Below are positions 10,812 to 19,602 of a DNA stretch of 57,851 nucleotides, one piece after another. The stretch covers positions 1 to 57,851 of the forward strand of contig CANKVS010000025.1 in assembly GCA_947487155.1 (NCBI GenBank). Reading direction: 5' to 3'. A program made the translations under genes and the position numbers. Origin of the DNA: an uncultured Flaviramulus sp. GTDB lineage: Bacteria > Bacteroidota > Bacteroidia > Flavobacteriales > Flavobacteriaceae. The notes under the pieces are model-generated. The model ran no database searches, had not been told where the DNA came from, and saw nothing but the letters and a program-made list of their open reading frames with translations. The number at the start of each line of letters is the position of its first letter. Position 1 is the first letter of the stretch.

Positions 10812-12713
10812 ATGGAAGAAAAGAAACTAGACATTAATTCTATTATAGGCTTTGTACTTATTTTCGGAATTTTGGCATACATGCTTTGGCAAAACTCACC
10901 AACACCAGAAGAGTTGGAAGCCCAAGAAAAAGCAAAACAAGAACAAGTTGAAGCTGAAAAAAAGGCAAACCAACCAGAGCAAACAAAAACCACTACGGCA
11001 CAAGATTTTACCGCAGGTAGTGCTAGCGATTCTCTTCAACAAATAGCTTTAAGAAATAAATTAGGTGCTTTTGCATATTCAGCAACATTAGCATCAGATA
11101 AAGAAACAATTGTAGAAACAGATCTTTTAGCTTTAAAATTTAATAGTACTAACGGGTATCTTTCAGAAGTTAAATTAAAGAAGTTTGTAAATTTCGATTC
11201 CATTCCTATTTATTTAATAAAGGATAATAACGAATCTTTTAATATTAATTTTGGAACAAACGATAGCAGAATATTAAATACTCAAGACAACGATTTATAC
11301 TTTCAACCAACAGTAACAAAAAATGGTGAGAATACTATTGTTTCGATGAAACTTAAAGTGTCTGAAAGTCAATTTTTAGAGTACCGTTACGAGTTGAAGA
11401 ACGATGATTATATGATAGGATTCACTATTCGTTCTCAAGGATTAAGCCAAATTATAAATAGCTCACAGCCTATTAATTTAGACTGGAATTTAAAGACCTA
11501 TCGTAATGCAAAAAGTATTTCTTACGAAAATAGATATACCGATATTCATTATGGCTACGAAGGCGATAAAGATGATTATACAGGAATGCGAGATGCCAAT
11601 GAAGACGTAGAAGATGTGTCTTGGATTGGTTATAAACAGCATTTTTTCACATCTATATTATTAACCGATGTCCCTTTTAAAACGGCTAATTTTAAAGCAA
11701 AAAATTTAGTTGAAGATGAAGCTATAGATACAGTTTATACAAAAGATTTTGCAACACGAATACCACTAGAATTAGATGGTGGCGAATTTAACCAGTCTAT
11801 GGATTTGTATTACGGCCCTACCGATTATAAAATATTAGACGCTTATAATAAAAATTTAGACGAAATAGTACCATTAGGTTGGGGTATTTTTGGATGGATA
11901 AACCGTTACCTATTTATTCCGTTATTTAGTTTTTTAAGCAGTTTTATGTCTTTTGGAATTGCCATTGTTGTAATGACTATTCTAATAAAACTATTAATGT
12001 CTTTTGTGCAATACAAGCAGTTTTTATCACAAGCAAAAATGAAAATTCTAAAACCAGAATTAGATGCTATTCGCGAAAAGCACAAGGATAATAAAATGAA
12101 AGCGCAGCAAGAAACAATGGCGTTACAAACTAAAGCAGGTGCAAGCCCTATGGCAGGTTGTTTGCCAGCTTTAATACAATTACCAGTGTTTTACGCTTTA
12201 TTCCAGTTTTTCCCATCGGCATTCGATTTACGTCAAAAAAGTTTCCTGTGGGCAGAAGATTTATCATCTTATGATACCATAGCTAGCTTACCATTTAATA
12301 TACCGTTTTATGGTGATCACGTAAGTTTATTTCCGTTGTTGGCCTCCATAGCCATATTCTTTTATATGCGTTTAACAACAGGGCAGCAAATGGCATCACA
12401 ACCAACCCAAGAAGGGATGCCAGACATGGGTAAAATGATGAAGTATATGATGTATTTCTCACCAATAATGATGTTGTTTTTCTTTAATAACTATGCCTCT
12501 GGTTTAAGTTTGTATTACTTTATATCTAACTTAATTAGTATTGGAATTATATTAGTTATTAAAAATTATATTCTTGATGAAGATAAAATTCATGCTCAGA
12601 TTCAAGAGAAGAAAAAGAAGCCTAAAAAGCAAGGTCGTTTTCAGAAAAAAATGGCAGAAATGATGGAGCAGGCCGAAAAACAAAAACAGGCGCAGCAAAA
12701 GCGAAAAAAATAG
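10812..12713 (+). CDS. yidC: Membrane protein insertase YidC
   Basis: 633 residues from ATG 10812. It inserts and folds inner-membrane proteins with or without SecYEG. An N-terminal membrane anchor (about 8-24) precedes a large periplasmic beta domain (about 60-340), then the conserved C-terminal 60KD_IMP core with about five membrane segments (including the ASPMAGCLPALIQLPVFYALFQ stretch and NNYASGLSLYYFISNLISIG) and a lysine-rich cytoplasmic tail. The frame extends to a TTG inside the 32-bp palindrome, but ATG gives the usual Bacteroidota start MEEKKLDINS. It follows pyrG by about 100 bases. Confidence 0.97.
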   Translation: MEEKKLDINSIIGFVLIFGILAYMLWQNSPTPEELEAQEKAKQEQVEAEKKANQPEQTKTTTAQDFTAGSASDSLQQIALRNKLGAFAYSATLASDKETIVETDLLALKFNSTNGYLSEVKLKKFVNFDSIPIYLIKDNNESFNINFGTNDSRILNTQDNDLYFQPTVTKNGENTIVSMKLKVSESQFLEYRYELKNDDYMIGFTIRSQGLSQIINSSQPINLDWNLKTYRNAKSISYENRYTDIHYGYEGDKDDYTGMRDANEDVEDVSWIGYKQHFFTSILLTDVPFKTANFKAKNLVEDEAIDTVYTKDFATRIPLELDGGEFNQSMDLYYGPTDYKILDAYNKNLDEIVPLGWGIFGWINRYLFIPLFSFLSSFMSFGIAIVVMTILIKLLMSFVQYKQFLSQAKMKILKPELDAIREKHKDNKMKAQQETMALQTKAGASPMAGCLPALIQLPVFYALFQFFPSAFDLRQKSFLWAEDLSSYDTIASLPFNIPFYGDHVSLFPLLASIAIFFYMRLTTGQQMASQPTQEGMPDMGKMMKYMMYFSPIMMLFFFNNYASGLSLYYFISNLISIGIILVIKNYILDEDKIHAQIQEKKKKPKKQGRFQKKMAEMMEQAEKQKQAQQKRKK

Positions 12714-12722
12714 TTAAAGAAT

Positions 12723-12769
12723 CCTTCTCTGTAATAGGGAAGGTGGATTTCAATTTAACAAAATTGAAA
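12723..12769. repeat. Paired hairpins, probable dispersed repeat
   Basis: CCTTC/GAAGG (12723-12743) is followed by a perfect 9-bp stem TTTCAATTT/AAATTGAAA with loop AACA (12748-12769). The arrangement looks like the composite short repeats found elsewhere in the window rather than a terminator, because no T tract follows. Confidence 0.4.
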
Positions 12770-12789
12770 GATGGAAGAGGTAAATATGA

Positions 12790-12838
12790 AGCTGCCACGA
12801 TGATTGATTCCTAATCACTTAAATTGGCAGCTTTTTTG
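12790..12838 (+). terminator. Intrinsic terminator after yidC
   Basis: AGCTGCCA (12790-12797) pairs with TGGCAGCT (12825-12832), followed by a T run. The long loop contains a second small hairpin (TGATT/AATCA). Confidence 0.75.
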
Positions 12839-12878
12839 TTATATGCAATTTCAAACAAAACACATCGTTAATTAAAAT

Positions 12879-13580
12879 ATGAAAATAATAGTAGTATATA
12901 TTTTATGTCTTATAACGAGTTTAGGCTATTCTCAAAACACTAACCAATTTGATGCTAATGGAAAGCGTCACGGAATTTGGAAAAAAACGTTTAAAAACAC
13001 CAATATTCTTAGATACGAGGGGGAGTTTTTTCACGGAAAAGAAATAGGGCTTTTTAAATTCTATAAAAGCATTAATAAAAAAGCAGTTTTAACAGCCACA
13101 AAGCAGTTTAATGAAAATGATGATAAAGCAGATGTTAAATTTTTTACTTCTAGAGGAAAAATAATTAGCGAAGGACAATTAAAAGGCAAAATTTATATTG
13201 GTACTTGGAAATATTATCAGCAACGTTCCAACGCATTGCTTATTATAGAGCATTATGATGATTTTGGGAAATTACATGGCGAACGTTTTGTGTATTATGA
13301 AAATGGACAAGTAGCCGAAAAACAAAATTATAATGCAGGGAAACTTGATGGTGTGTCCTATTGGTATTCCGAAAAAAGTGTTGTGCTCAAAGAGTTTATA
13401 TATGTTAATGGCGAGTTGCATGGCGTTTCAAAATATTATAATTCAAATGGAGAATTGATAACCGAAGGACGATATAAACGAGGAAAAAAAGATGGTGTTT
13501 GGAAGTATTATAAAAACGGAAATGTAGTTAACGAAAAGGATTTTAGCTATAAACCTAAATATGTAAAAAAGAATAATTAA
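12879..13580 (+). CDS. Exported MORN/YwqK-type repeat protein
   Basis: 233 residues with a signal peptide (1-18, ends TSLGYSQ). The rest is built from about six degenerate MORN-like units of the form G-x-x-x-G-x-W-x-x-Y: GKRHGIWKKTF, GKEIGLFKFY, GKIYIGTWKYY, GKLHGERFVYYENGQ, GELHGVSKYYNSNGE, GKKDGVWKYYKNGN. These are commonly labelled toxin-antitoxin system YwqK family antitoxin, but the label rests on homology only; an exported protein with no toxin gene beside it is unlikely to be a cytoplasmic antitoxin. Function unknown. Single gene between a terminator and the mnmA promoter. Confidence 0.82.
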   Translation: MKIIVVYILCLITSLGYSQNTNQFDANGKRHGIWKKTFKNTNILRYEGEFFHGKEIGLFKFYKSINKKAVLTATKQFNENDDKADVKFFTSRGKIISEGQLKGKIYIGTWKYYQQRSNALLIIEHYDDFGKLHGERFVYYENGQVAEKQNYNAGKLDGVSYWYSEKSVVLKEFIYVNGELHGVSKYYNSNGELITEGRYKRGKKDGVWKYYKNGNVVNEKDFSYKPKYVKKNN

Positions 13581-13641
13581 AAACTATTTTGAAAATAGAT
13601 TTTAAAAATGGTAGCTTAATAATGTTACCTTTTTTTATTTG

Positions 13642-13649
13642 TAAATTTG
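13642..13649 (+). promoter_or_regulatory. mnmA promoter -7 box, suggesting a leaderless mRNA
   Basis: TAAATTTG, a perfect TAnnTTTG match, is separated from the mnmA ATG by only four bases (AAGT). Transcription would begin at or next to the start codon. The same spacing is seen at the MATE gene (17326-17333). Confidence 0.6.
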
Positions 13650-13653
13650 AAGT

Positions 13654-14841
13654 ATGAAAAGAGTGATAATTGGACTTTCGGGAGGTGTAGATTCTAGCGT
13701 TGCTGCTTATGTTTTAAAGCAACAAGGTTACGAGGTTATTGGGCTATTTATGAAAAACTGGCACGATGATTCTGTAACTATTTCTAACGAGTGTCCTTGG
13801 CTAGACGATAGTAATGATGCGATGCTAGTTGCCGAAAAATTAGGAATACCGTTTCAAACAGTCGATTTAAGTGAGCAATATAAAGAGCGTATTGTTGATT
13901 ACATGTTTGATGAATACGAAAAAGGAAGAACCCCAAACCCAGATGTACTTTGCAATAGAGAGATTAAGTTTGATGTGTTTATGAAAATTGCCTTAGAGCT
14001 TGGTGCAGATTTTGTGGCAACAGGACATTATTGTAGAAAAGGTACTATTGAACAAGAGGGAAAAGAAATATATCAACTTTTAGCAGGTATAGATGATAAT
14101 AAAGATCAATCTTATTTTTTATGCCAGTTATCACAAGAGCAATTAGCAAAATCGTTATTTCCAATTGGGGAATTAACAAAACCACAAGTTAGAGAAATTG
14201 CAACAGAACTGGATTTGGTAACTGCCGAAAAGAAAGACTCGCAAGGGCTTTGTTTTATAGGAAAAGTAAAGTTGCCAGATTTTCTTCAGCAACAGCTAAA
14301 ACCAAAAGAAGGTGTTATAGTTGAGGTGCCAAAAGAGGAAGCATTTTATAATCAAACACAACCCGAATTTAATTCCGTTGAAGAAAAACTTAGCTATTTA
14401 TCTCGTAAAATTGATTACAAATTAGATAATGGTAAAGTTGTTGGTAAGCATCAAGGGGCTCATTATTTCACAAAAGGACAACGAAAAGGTTTAGCTGTTG
14501 GTGGTACCGTAGAACCTTTGTTTGTAATTGATACCAATGTAAACGATAATATAATTTATACAGGGCAGGGAAAAACGCATCCTGGACTATTTAAAAAGGC
14601 ATTGTTTGTTAGTAATGAAGAATTGCATTGGATTCGAGAAGATTTAAGGCTTTCTGTAGACCAAACTATGGCGGTAAATGCACGAATTAGATACAGGCAA
14701 TCACTTCAAAAAGCAACCCTTTATAAAGTAGAAAGTGGGCTGTATGTAGAGTTTGAAGAATTCCAGTCTGCCATTACCGAAGGACAATTTGTAGCTTGGT
14801 ATATTGAAAATGAACTTATAGGTTCAGGGGTAATTTCTTAA
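13654..14841 (+). CDS. mnmA: tRNA-specific 2-thiouridylase MnmA
   Basis: 395 residues, slightly longer than the E. coli enzyme. It thiolates U34 of tRNA-Lys, -Glu and -Gln with ATP activation. The PP-loop is [16 protein letters not shown] at 5-20. The two catalytic cysteines are expected in [13 protein letters not shown] and [12 protein letters not shown], and both are present. The central and C-terminal beta-barrel domains are seen as [10 protein letters not shown] and [10 protein letters not shown]. Its promoter appears to give a leaderless transcript. Confidence 0.96.
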   Translation: MKRVIIGLSGGVDSSVAAYVLKQQGYEVIGLFMKNWHDDSVTISNECPWLDDSNDAMLVAEKLGIPFQTVDLSEQYKERIVDYMFDEYEKGRTPNPDVLCNREIKFDVFMKIALELGADFVATGHYCRKGTIEQEGKEIYQLLAGIDDNKDQSYFLCQLSQEQLAKSLFPIGELTKPQVREIATELDLVTAEKKDSQGLCFIGKVKLPDFLQQQLKPKEGVIVEVPKEEAFYNQTQPEFNSVEEKLSYLSRKIDYKLDNGKVVGKHQGAHYFTKGQRKGLAVGGTVEPLFVIDTNVNDNIIYTGQGKTHPGLFKKALFVSNEELHWIREDLRLSVDQTMAVNARIRYRQSLQKATLYKVESGLYVEFEEFQSAITEGQFVAWYIENELIGSGVIS

Positions 14842-15021
14842 ATTCGATTCATAATTTATCTATATATAATGAGGTTTCGATTGCGTTTCTTCTGATAAGC
14901 GCATTAATGTATTCAAAATAAATATATTATATTTTAGGTGGTAATCGAACTTGAGTAAATTGATGATTCTTTACAAATAACCAAAAGTAAAGTGTTAAAT
15001 TTCAGGATTCTTAAATAGTTT

Positions 15022-15963
15022 ATGACAAATAGAATAACCAAACTTTTTAATATAAAATATCCAATTATTCAAGCAGGAATGATTTGGAATAGTGGTTGGC
15101 AATTAGCCTCTGCTGCTAGTAATTCAGGAATTTTAGGGCTTATAGGCGCAGGGTCTATGTACCCTGAAGTGCTGCGAGAACATATTCAAAAATGTAAAAA
15201 AGCAACTGATAAACCTTTTGGTGTTAATGTACCTATGCTGTATCCAAACATTCAGGAGGTCATGGATATTATTGTAGAAGAAGAGGTTAAAATTGTGTTT
15301 ACTTCTGCGGGAAACCCTAAAACATGGACATCGTGGTTACAGGAACATGGTATTACTGTGGTGCATGTTGTAAGTAGTGTGAAATTTGCATTAAAAGCTC
15401 AAGATGCAGGCGTTGATGCTGTTGTAGCAGAAGGTTTTGAAGCTGGAGGGCATAATGGTAGAGATGAAACAACAACACTTACGTTAATTCCTATGGTTAA
15501 GGAACACATTAAAATTCCGCTAATTGCTGCGGGCGGTATTGCTACAGGGCGTGCTATGTTAGCAACAATGGTTTTAGGTGCCGATGGTGTGCAAGTTGGG
15601 AGTCGTTTTGTAGCCAGTGAGGAAAGTTCGGCACATATAAATTTTAAACAAGTAGTTGTAGATGCAAAAGAAGGCGATACCCAGTTAACATTAAAAGAAT
15701 TAGCGCCAGTACGCTTAATTAAAAATAAATTTTTTAATGAAATTCAGGAACTCTATAAAACAGCACCAAATCCAGAACAGTTAAAAACGTTGTTAGGTAG
15801 AGCACGCTCTAAAAAAGGAATGTTTGAAGGTGATTTGGATAATGGAGAGTTAGAGATAGGGCAAATTTCAGGATTAATACATGATATTAAACCTGTGTCT
15901 CAAATTGTAGAAGCGATGATGCGAGAATTTGAAGAAGCAAAAAAAGAAGTTTTAGACTTTTAA
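15022..15963 (+). CDS. FMN-dependent nitronate monooxygenase/enoyl-ACP reductase II-like oxidoreductase
   Basis: 313 residues forming a TIM barrel of the NMO/FabK family. FMN-site signatures are PIIQAGMIWNSGWQLASAASN at the N-terminus, VVAEGFEAGGHNG (with the histidine of the family) and PLIAAGGIATGRAMLA, GADGVQVGSRFVASEES. Members oxidise alkyl nitronates or reduce enoyl-ACP, and the sequence alone does not separate these roles. Standalone gene, followed after 46 bases by a Dabb gene that may be cotranscribed. Confidence 0.85.
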   Translation: MTNRITKLFNIKYPIIQAGMIWNSGWQLASAASNSGILGLIGAGSMYPEVLREHIQKCKKATDKPFGVNVPMLYPNIQEVMDIIVEEEVKIVFTSAGNPKTWTSWLQEHGITVVHVVSSVKFALKAQDAGVDAVVAEGFEAGGHNGRDETTTLTLIPMVKEHIKIPLIAAGGIATGRAMLATMVLGADGVQVGSRFVASEESSAHINFKQVVVDAKEGDTQLTLKELAPVRLIKNKFFNEIQELYKTAPNPEQLKTLLGRARSKKGMFEGDLDNGELEIGQISGLIHDIKPVSQIVEAMMREFEEAKKEVLDF

Positions 15964-16009
15964 TACTTCTGCTACATTCAAAAATAATATTTTAAACACT
16001 TAGAAATAG

Positions 16010-16327
16010 ATGAACGATTTTTTTAAACATACGGTGTTCTTTTGGTTGAAAGAACCAAATAGTAAATCACACAGAGAAATTTTTGAAACTTCTTTGAAGG
16101 CATTTATTAATAGTTCTGAATATATTCAAACAAAGCATATTGGCATTCCAGCAGATACTAATAGAGAAGTGATAGATAGTACGTATTCATATTGTTTAGC
16201 CTTAGGCTTTTCATCAAAAGAAAACCAAGATAAATATCAAAATGAACCAGCTCATAAAGTGTTTATTAAAGAATCAAGTAGTTTATGGCGTAAAGTTGTA
16301 GTTTACGATTCGGAGAGTATTTTTTAA
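16010..16327 (+). CDS. Dabb (stress-responsive A/B barrel) family protein
   Basis: 105 residues. The start FFKHTVFFWLKEPNSKSHREIFETSL matches the ferredoxin-like Dabb fold, with a histidine at position 7, a middle HIGIPADT segment, and the closing HKVFIKESSSLWRKVVVYDS. The family forms dimeric alpha-beta barrels with varied or unknown roles. It sits just after the flavin oxidoreductase. Confidence 0.8.
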   Translation: MNDFFKHTVFFWLKEPNSKSHREIFETSLKAFINSSEYIQTKHIGIPADTNREVIDSTYSYCLALGFSSKENQDKYQNEPAHKVFIKESSSLWRKVVVYDSESIF

Positions 16328-16380
16328 GAATACGTTATAAAACCCTTGTTTTAGAAGTGTTTGCCATAAATGACGTAAAT

Positions 16381-16403
16381 ATGTCATGAGTATGACGTTA
16401 CCA
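16381..16403. repeat. Second copy of the GTCATGAG...TGACG repeat
   Basis: Matches 8872-8894 in 19 of 23 bases and contains the inverted words GTCA and TGAC around a 6-base centre. It lies in the gap between the Dabb gene and the XRE regulator, 18 bases before a promoter box. Confidence 0.45.
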
Positions 16404-16420
16404 TAATTATTATTTGAAAC

Positions 16421-16428
16421 TAGTTTTG
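16421..16428 (+). promoter_or_regulatory. Promoter -7 box for the XRE regulator
   Basis: TAGTTTTG matches TAnnTTTG, 24 bases before the ATG at 16453. No matching -33 TTG is seen. Confidence 0.5.
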
Positions 16429-16452
16429 TAGCAAATAATAAATTTATAAAAA

Positions 16453-17058
16453 ATGAAGAATAAAACATTAGCCTTACAGGTAAAAGCATTAAGAAAAAAG
16501 AATGGATTTTCTCAAGAGGAATTAGCTGAAAGTTCTGGTTTGAGTTTACGAACTATTCAAAGAATTGAAAATGGTGAAACAGAATCTAGAGGAGATACAC
16601 TAAAAAGATTAGCTAATGCGTTACATGTTACTCCAGATGAATTAATAGATTGGACAGTTAAAGAAGATAATGGGTATTTGCAAGCCTTAAATTTATCTGC
16701 ATTAGCGTTTTTATTCTTTCCACTATTAGGGGTATTAATACCTTTTATAATGTGGGTTGCAAAAAAAGATAAACTTAAGAATATTAATAAAACTGGTAAA
16801 TCTGTGATTAATTTTCAAATTACTTGGATAATAATTTTTTGTACTGGTTTTATTCTTAACTCATTATTATTAGCTAATAAAATGGATACTATGAAAGAAA
16901 TAAATCCATCAATGATTGCAGGTAGTTTAAGAAATCACTTTCTTATTTTGCTGTTTATGTACTTAATTAATGCAATATACATTCTAGTTAATTCATATAG
17001 AATTCATAAAGAAAAAGAAGTAAAATATTTTCCGAAGATTAATTTTTTAAGAATATAA
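16453..17058 (+). CDS. Membrane-anchored XRE-family transcriptional regulator
   Basis: 201 residues. The N-terminal HTH_3 domain (about 5-65) reads ALRKKNGFSQEELAESSGLSLRTIQRIENG and binds DNA. The C-terminal part has three to four membrane segments (about 76-97, 116-136, 157-178) with the LFFPLLGVLIPFIMWVAKKDK pattern of DUF4870-like domains. A DNA-binding domain joined to a small membrane domain suggests membrane-linked signal input. Targets are unknown. It has its own promoter and a dispersed repeat immediately after its stop. Confidence 0.85.
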   Translation: MKNKTLALQVKALRKKNGFSQEELAESSGLSLRTIQRIENGETESRGDTLKRLANALHVTPDELIDWTVKEDNGYLQALNLSALAFLFFPLLGVLIPFIMWVAKKDKLKNINKTGKSVINFQITWIIIFCTGFILNSLLLANKMDTMKEINPSMIAGSLRNHFLILLFMYLINAIYILVNSYRIHKEKEVKYFPKINFLRI

Positions 17059-17059
17059 C

Positions 17060-17126
17060 TATAGTTGAATCAAAATAAAAATTATAGTATGTGCAGACCT
17101 GCGAGGTTTTAAAACCTGACAGGTCT
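17060..17126. repeat. Dispersed repeat with 32-bp palindromic end (copy A)
   Basis: The left part (17060-17094) is nearly identical to 57723-57757, including TATAGTTGAATCAAAATAAA and ATAGTATGTGCAGACCT. The right part (17095-17126) is a 32-bp palindrome with two mismatches, of the same family as the perfect copy at 10767-10798. It begins two bases after the stop codon of the XRE gene and may act as its terminator. Confidence 0.75.
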
Positions 17127-17325
17127 CTTTAATTTCACTTAAATATAATTATAGACTATAACAAATTATGATGGTTCAGCTATACGTTATAAATTTTCAG
17201 AAATTAGCCCAATAAAGTAGGGGTAAGAATCCATTTTTTCAGAATTCTATAACAGAAAAAATAAACTTTTAATTCTTCATTTAAGAAATCTATAAATTAA
17301 AACTTAAAAAGCTAAGTCTAAAGTT

Positions 17326-17333
17326 TACTTTTG
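17326..17333 (+). promoter_or_regulatory. MATE gene promoter -7 box, suggesting a leaderless mRNA
   Basis: TACTTTTG matches TAnnTTTG and is followed by TACC and then the ATG at 17338, a four-base gap as at mnmA. Confidence 0.6.
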
Positions 17334-17337
17334 TACC

Positions 17338-18714
17338 ATGCAATTAAAAGACTATACCAAAGAGTTTAAATATAATTGGCAACTGGCAGCTCCTGTTATG
17401 CTTGGTATGCTGGGACATACTTTTGTTAGTTTTGTTGATAATATAATGGTTGGCCAATTAGGCACTGCCGAACTTGCTGCGGTATCTTTAGGTAATAGTT
17501 TTATGTTTATTGCTATGTCTTTAGGTATTGGTTTTTCTACAGCTATTACGCCTTTAGTGGCAGAAGCAGATGCCGAAGAAAATTTTACTAGCGGAAAATC
17601 ATCATTTAAGCATGGTTTGTTTTTATGTACAGTTTTAGGAGTATTACTTTTTTTATTAGTCTTTTTTGCAAAACCACTCATGTTTTTAATGGATCAACCA
17701 GTTGAGGTGGTAGAATTGGCAATTCCGTACTTAGATTTGGTGGCATTTTCTCTAATTCCTTTAATTATATTTCAAGCATTTAAACAATTTAGTGATGGTT
17801 TGTCTATGACTAAGCACCCCATGTATGCAACGCTTTTAGCCAATATTATAAATATAATTTTAAACTATATTTTAATTTTTGGAAAGTTTGGATTTCCAGA
17901 ACTAGGAATTGTAGGTGCAGCTTATGGCACATTGGTTTCTCGAATAATAATGGTTTGGTATTTATGGTTTTTACTAAAAAATAAAGAAAAATCTAAAGCA
18001 TTTGTCACCAACATTAAGTTTTTTGTGTTAGATAAATTAATGCTTAGAAAAATTATTAATCTGGGTGCTCCAAGTGCGATGCAAATGTTTTTTGAGGTAG
18101 CCATTTTTACAGTAGCCATTTGGTTAAGCGGCACTTTAGGTAAAAACCCGCAAGCAGCTAATCAAATTGCACTGAATTTATCCTCCATGACCTTTATGGT
18201 TGCTATGGGTTTAAGTGTTGCGTCTATGATTAGAGTAGGAAACCAGAAAGGGTTGAAAAAATATTTCGAATTAAAACGCATTGCATTCTCTTTATTTTTA
18301 ATGGGTACGTTATTGGCCTTTGGGTTTGCCGTTATTTTCTTTGCATTCCATAATCAATTACCAAAATTGTATGTAGATTTTAATGATGCCAAAAATTTAA
18401 CTGATAACATTGAAGTTGTAAGTATAGCATCTAAACTTTTAATTGCAGCGGCCATTTTTCAAATAAGTGATAGCGTACAAGTTTTAGTTTTGGGTGCTTT
18501 ACGAGGTTTGCAAGATGTTAAAATACCAACCATTATTACATTTGTATCGTATTGGTTAGTTGGTTTTCCAATAAGTTGGTTTTTAGGAAAAGAGAGCACT
18601 TACGGAAGTTTTGGCATTTGGTTAGGTTTACTCGCTGGTTTAACAACTGCTGCAATTTTATTGTATATTCGATTTCATTATCTAACTAAAAAGTTAATTT
18701 TGCCTAACAACTAA
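17338..18714 (+). CDS. MATE family efflux transporter
   Basis: 458 residues with twelve predicted membrane segments in two homologous MatE halves. The first half has LAAPVMLGMLGHTFVSFVDNIMVGQLGTAELAA, the second INLGAPSAMQMFFEVAIF. Members export cationic drugs or metabolites in exchange for Na+ or H+; the substrate is not predictable. The stop codon is formed by the CTAACAA heptamer tract that follows, and the downstream small gene starts at the end of that tract. Confidence 0.93.
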   Translation: MQLKDYTKEFKYNWQLAAPVMLGMLGHTFVSFVDNIMVGQLGTAELAAVSLGNSFMFIAMSLGIGFSTAITPLVAEADAEENFTSGKSSFKHGLFLCTVLGVLLFLLVFFAKPLMFLMDQPVEVVELAIPYLDLVAFSLIPLIIFQAFKQFSDGLSMTKHPMYATLLANIINIILNYILIFGKFGFPELGIVGAAYGTLVSRIIMVWYLWFLLKNKEKSKAFVTNIKFFVLDKLMLRKIINLGAPSAMQMFFEVAIFTVAIWLSGTLGKNPQAANQIALNLSSMTFMVAMGLSVASMIRVGNQKGLKKYFELKRIAFSLFLMGTLLAFGFAVIFFAFHNQLPKLYVDFNDAKNLTDNIEVVSIASKLLIAAAIFQISDSVQVLVLGALRGLQDVKIPTIITFVSYWLVGFPISWFLGKESTYGSFGIWLGLLAGLTTAAILLYIRFHYLTKKLILPNN

Positions 18715-18766
18715 CAACTAACAACTAACAACTAACAACTAACAACTAACAACTAACAACTAACAA
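18704..18766. repeat. Nine perfect copies of the heptamer CTAACAA
   Basis: Nine uninterrupted 7-bp units. The first two encode the end of the MATE protein and its stop, and the last base of the tract is the A of the ATG of the next gene. The tract thus forms the whole spacer between the two genes. A shorter related tract follows the fecI stop at 42839-42864. Confidence 0.95.
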
Positions 18767-18993
18767 TGACTCTTCCTAAATTTATACTTGGTGATAACAC
18801 AGACTATCCGAATGCTATTTTTGTTATTCATACTGAATTTCCTAGGTTTATTATTAATCTTGAAGACGATGAGGTAGAATGGTTTGAGGATTTTGATGCC
18901 GAAGACCAAAAAGAACTTAACACAGAGACTGAGAATGCTATAAAATTGGCTACTGAATTTTATGATAACGAAGTCGCTAAATACGAAGATTAA
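18766..18993 (+). CDS. Small acidic conserved hypothetical protein
   Basis: 75 residues, strongly acidic, with no signal peptide or membrane segment. The first half (MTLPKFILGDNTDYPNAIFVIH) looks like a small beta fold and the second half is a charged helix. I recall similar proteins in Flavobacteriaceae but no function. It is tied to the MATE gene upstream by the heptamer tract and to the PAP2 gene 12 bases downstream, so the three may be one operon. Confidence 0.7.
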   Translation: MTLPKFILGDNTDYPNAIFVIHTEFPRFIINLEDDEVEWFEDFDAEDQKELNTETENAIKLATEFYDNEVAKYED

Positions 18994-19005
18994 ACACAAG
19001 TATTA

Positions 19006-19575
19006 ATGATTGAACAACTTTTAGAATACGATACCGAACTATTTTTATATTTAAATAATTTAGGGTCTCAAACATGGGATGCTTTGTGGTTAATTATAAC
19101 AGATAAGCTAACATTTATTCCTTTATATGCTATTTTATTATTTCTTCTTTATAAAAAGTTTGGATTAAAATCTTTGTTGGTTTTTGTGGTAGTTGTTGCT
19201 TTAATGATAACATTTACAGATCAAATAACTAATGTTTTTAAACGTGGATTTCAACGCCCTAGACCATGTGGAGAAACCGATTTAATTGACCAAATGCGAT
19301 TTATTGCAGTACGTTGTGGTAAATATGGTTTCTTTTCTGGACACTCATCTAACTCTATGGCGGCGGCTGTGTTTGCAGGATTATTGTTAAAACCGTATTA
19401 TAAAAATCTTATTTTTATTCTTTTGTTTTGGAGTGCTGTTGTGGCTTACAGTAGAATTTACGTTGGTGTACATTATCCATTAGATATTGTATGCGGATTG
19501 ACTTTTGGTGCTATTTCAGGATATTTATTTTATAAGTTAAGTCAGTATCTTTTAATCAGGTTTGTTAAAGCTTGA
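19006..19575 (+). CDS. PAP2-family membrane phosphatase
   Basis: 189 residues with about five membrane segments. The PAP2 active-site motifs are all present: KRGFQRPRP (motif 1), GFFSGHSSNSMA (motif 2 with the catalytic histidine) and SRIYVGVHYPLDI (motif 3 with the nucleophilic histidine). Such enzymes dephosphorylate undecaprenyl pyrophosphate, phosphatidic acid or phosphatidylglycerol phosphate; which one cannot be decided here. Convergent with meaB. Confidence 0.88.
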   Translation: MIEQLLEYDTELFLYLNNLGSQTWDALWLIITDKLTFIPLYAILLFLLYKKFGLKSLLVFVVVVALMITFTDQITNVFKRGFQRPRPCGETDLIDQMRFIAVRCGKYGFFSGHSSNSMAAAVFAGLLLKPYYKNLIFILLFWSAVVAYSRIYVGVHYPLDIVCGLTFGAISGYLFYKLSQYLLIRFVKA

Positions 19576-19602
19576 TTGAAAAGAAAAAAGTTCAAGACGA
19601 CT

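Noticed and set aside
12879..13580. Antitoxin of a toxin-antitoxin pair (the common YwqK label)
   Set aside because: The protein has a signal peptide and no adjacent toxin gene, so I keep only the repeat description.
18704..18766. CRISPR or transposon end
   Set aside because: The 7-bp units are contiguous without spacers and have no inverted partner.
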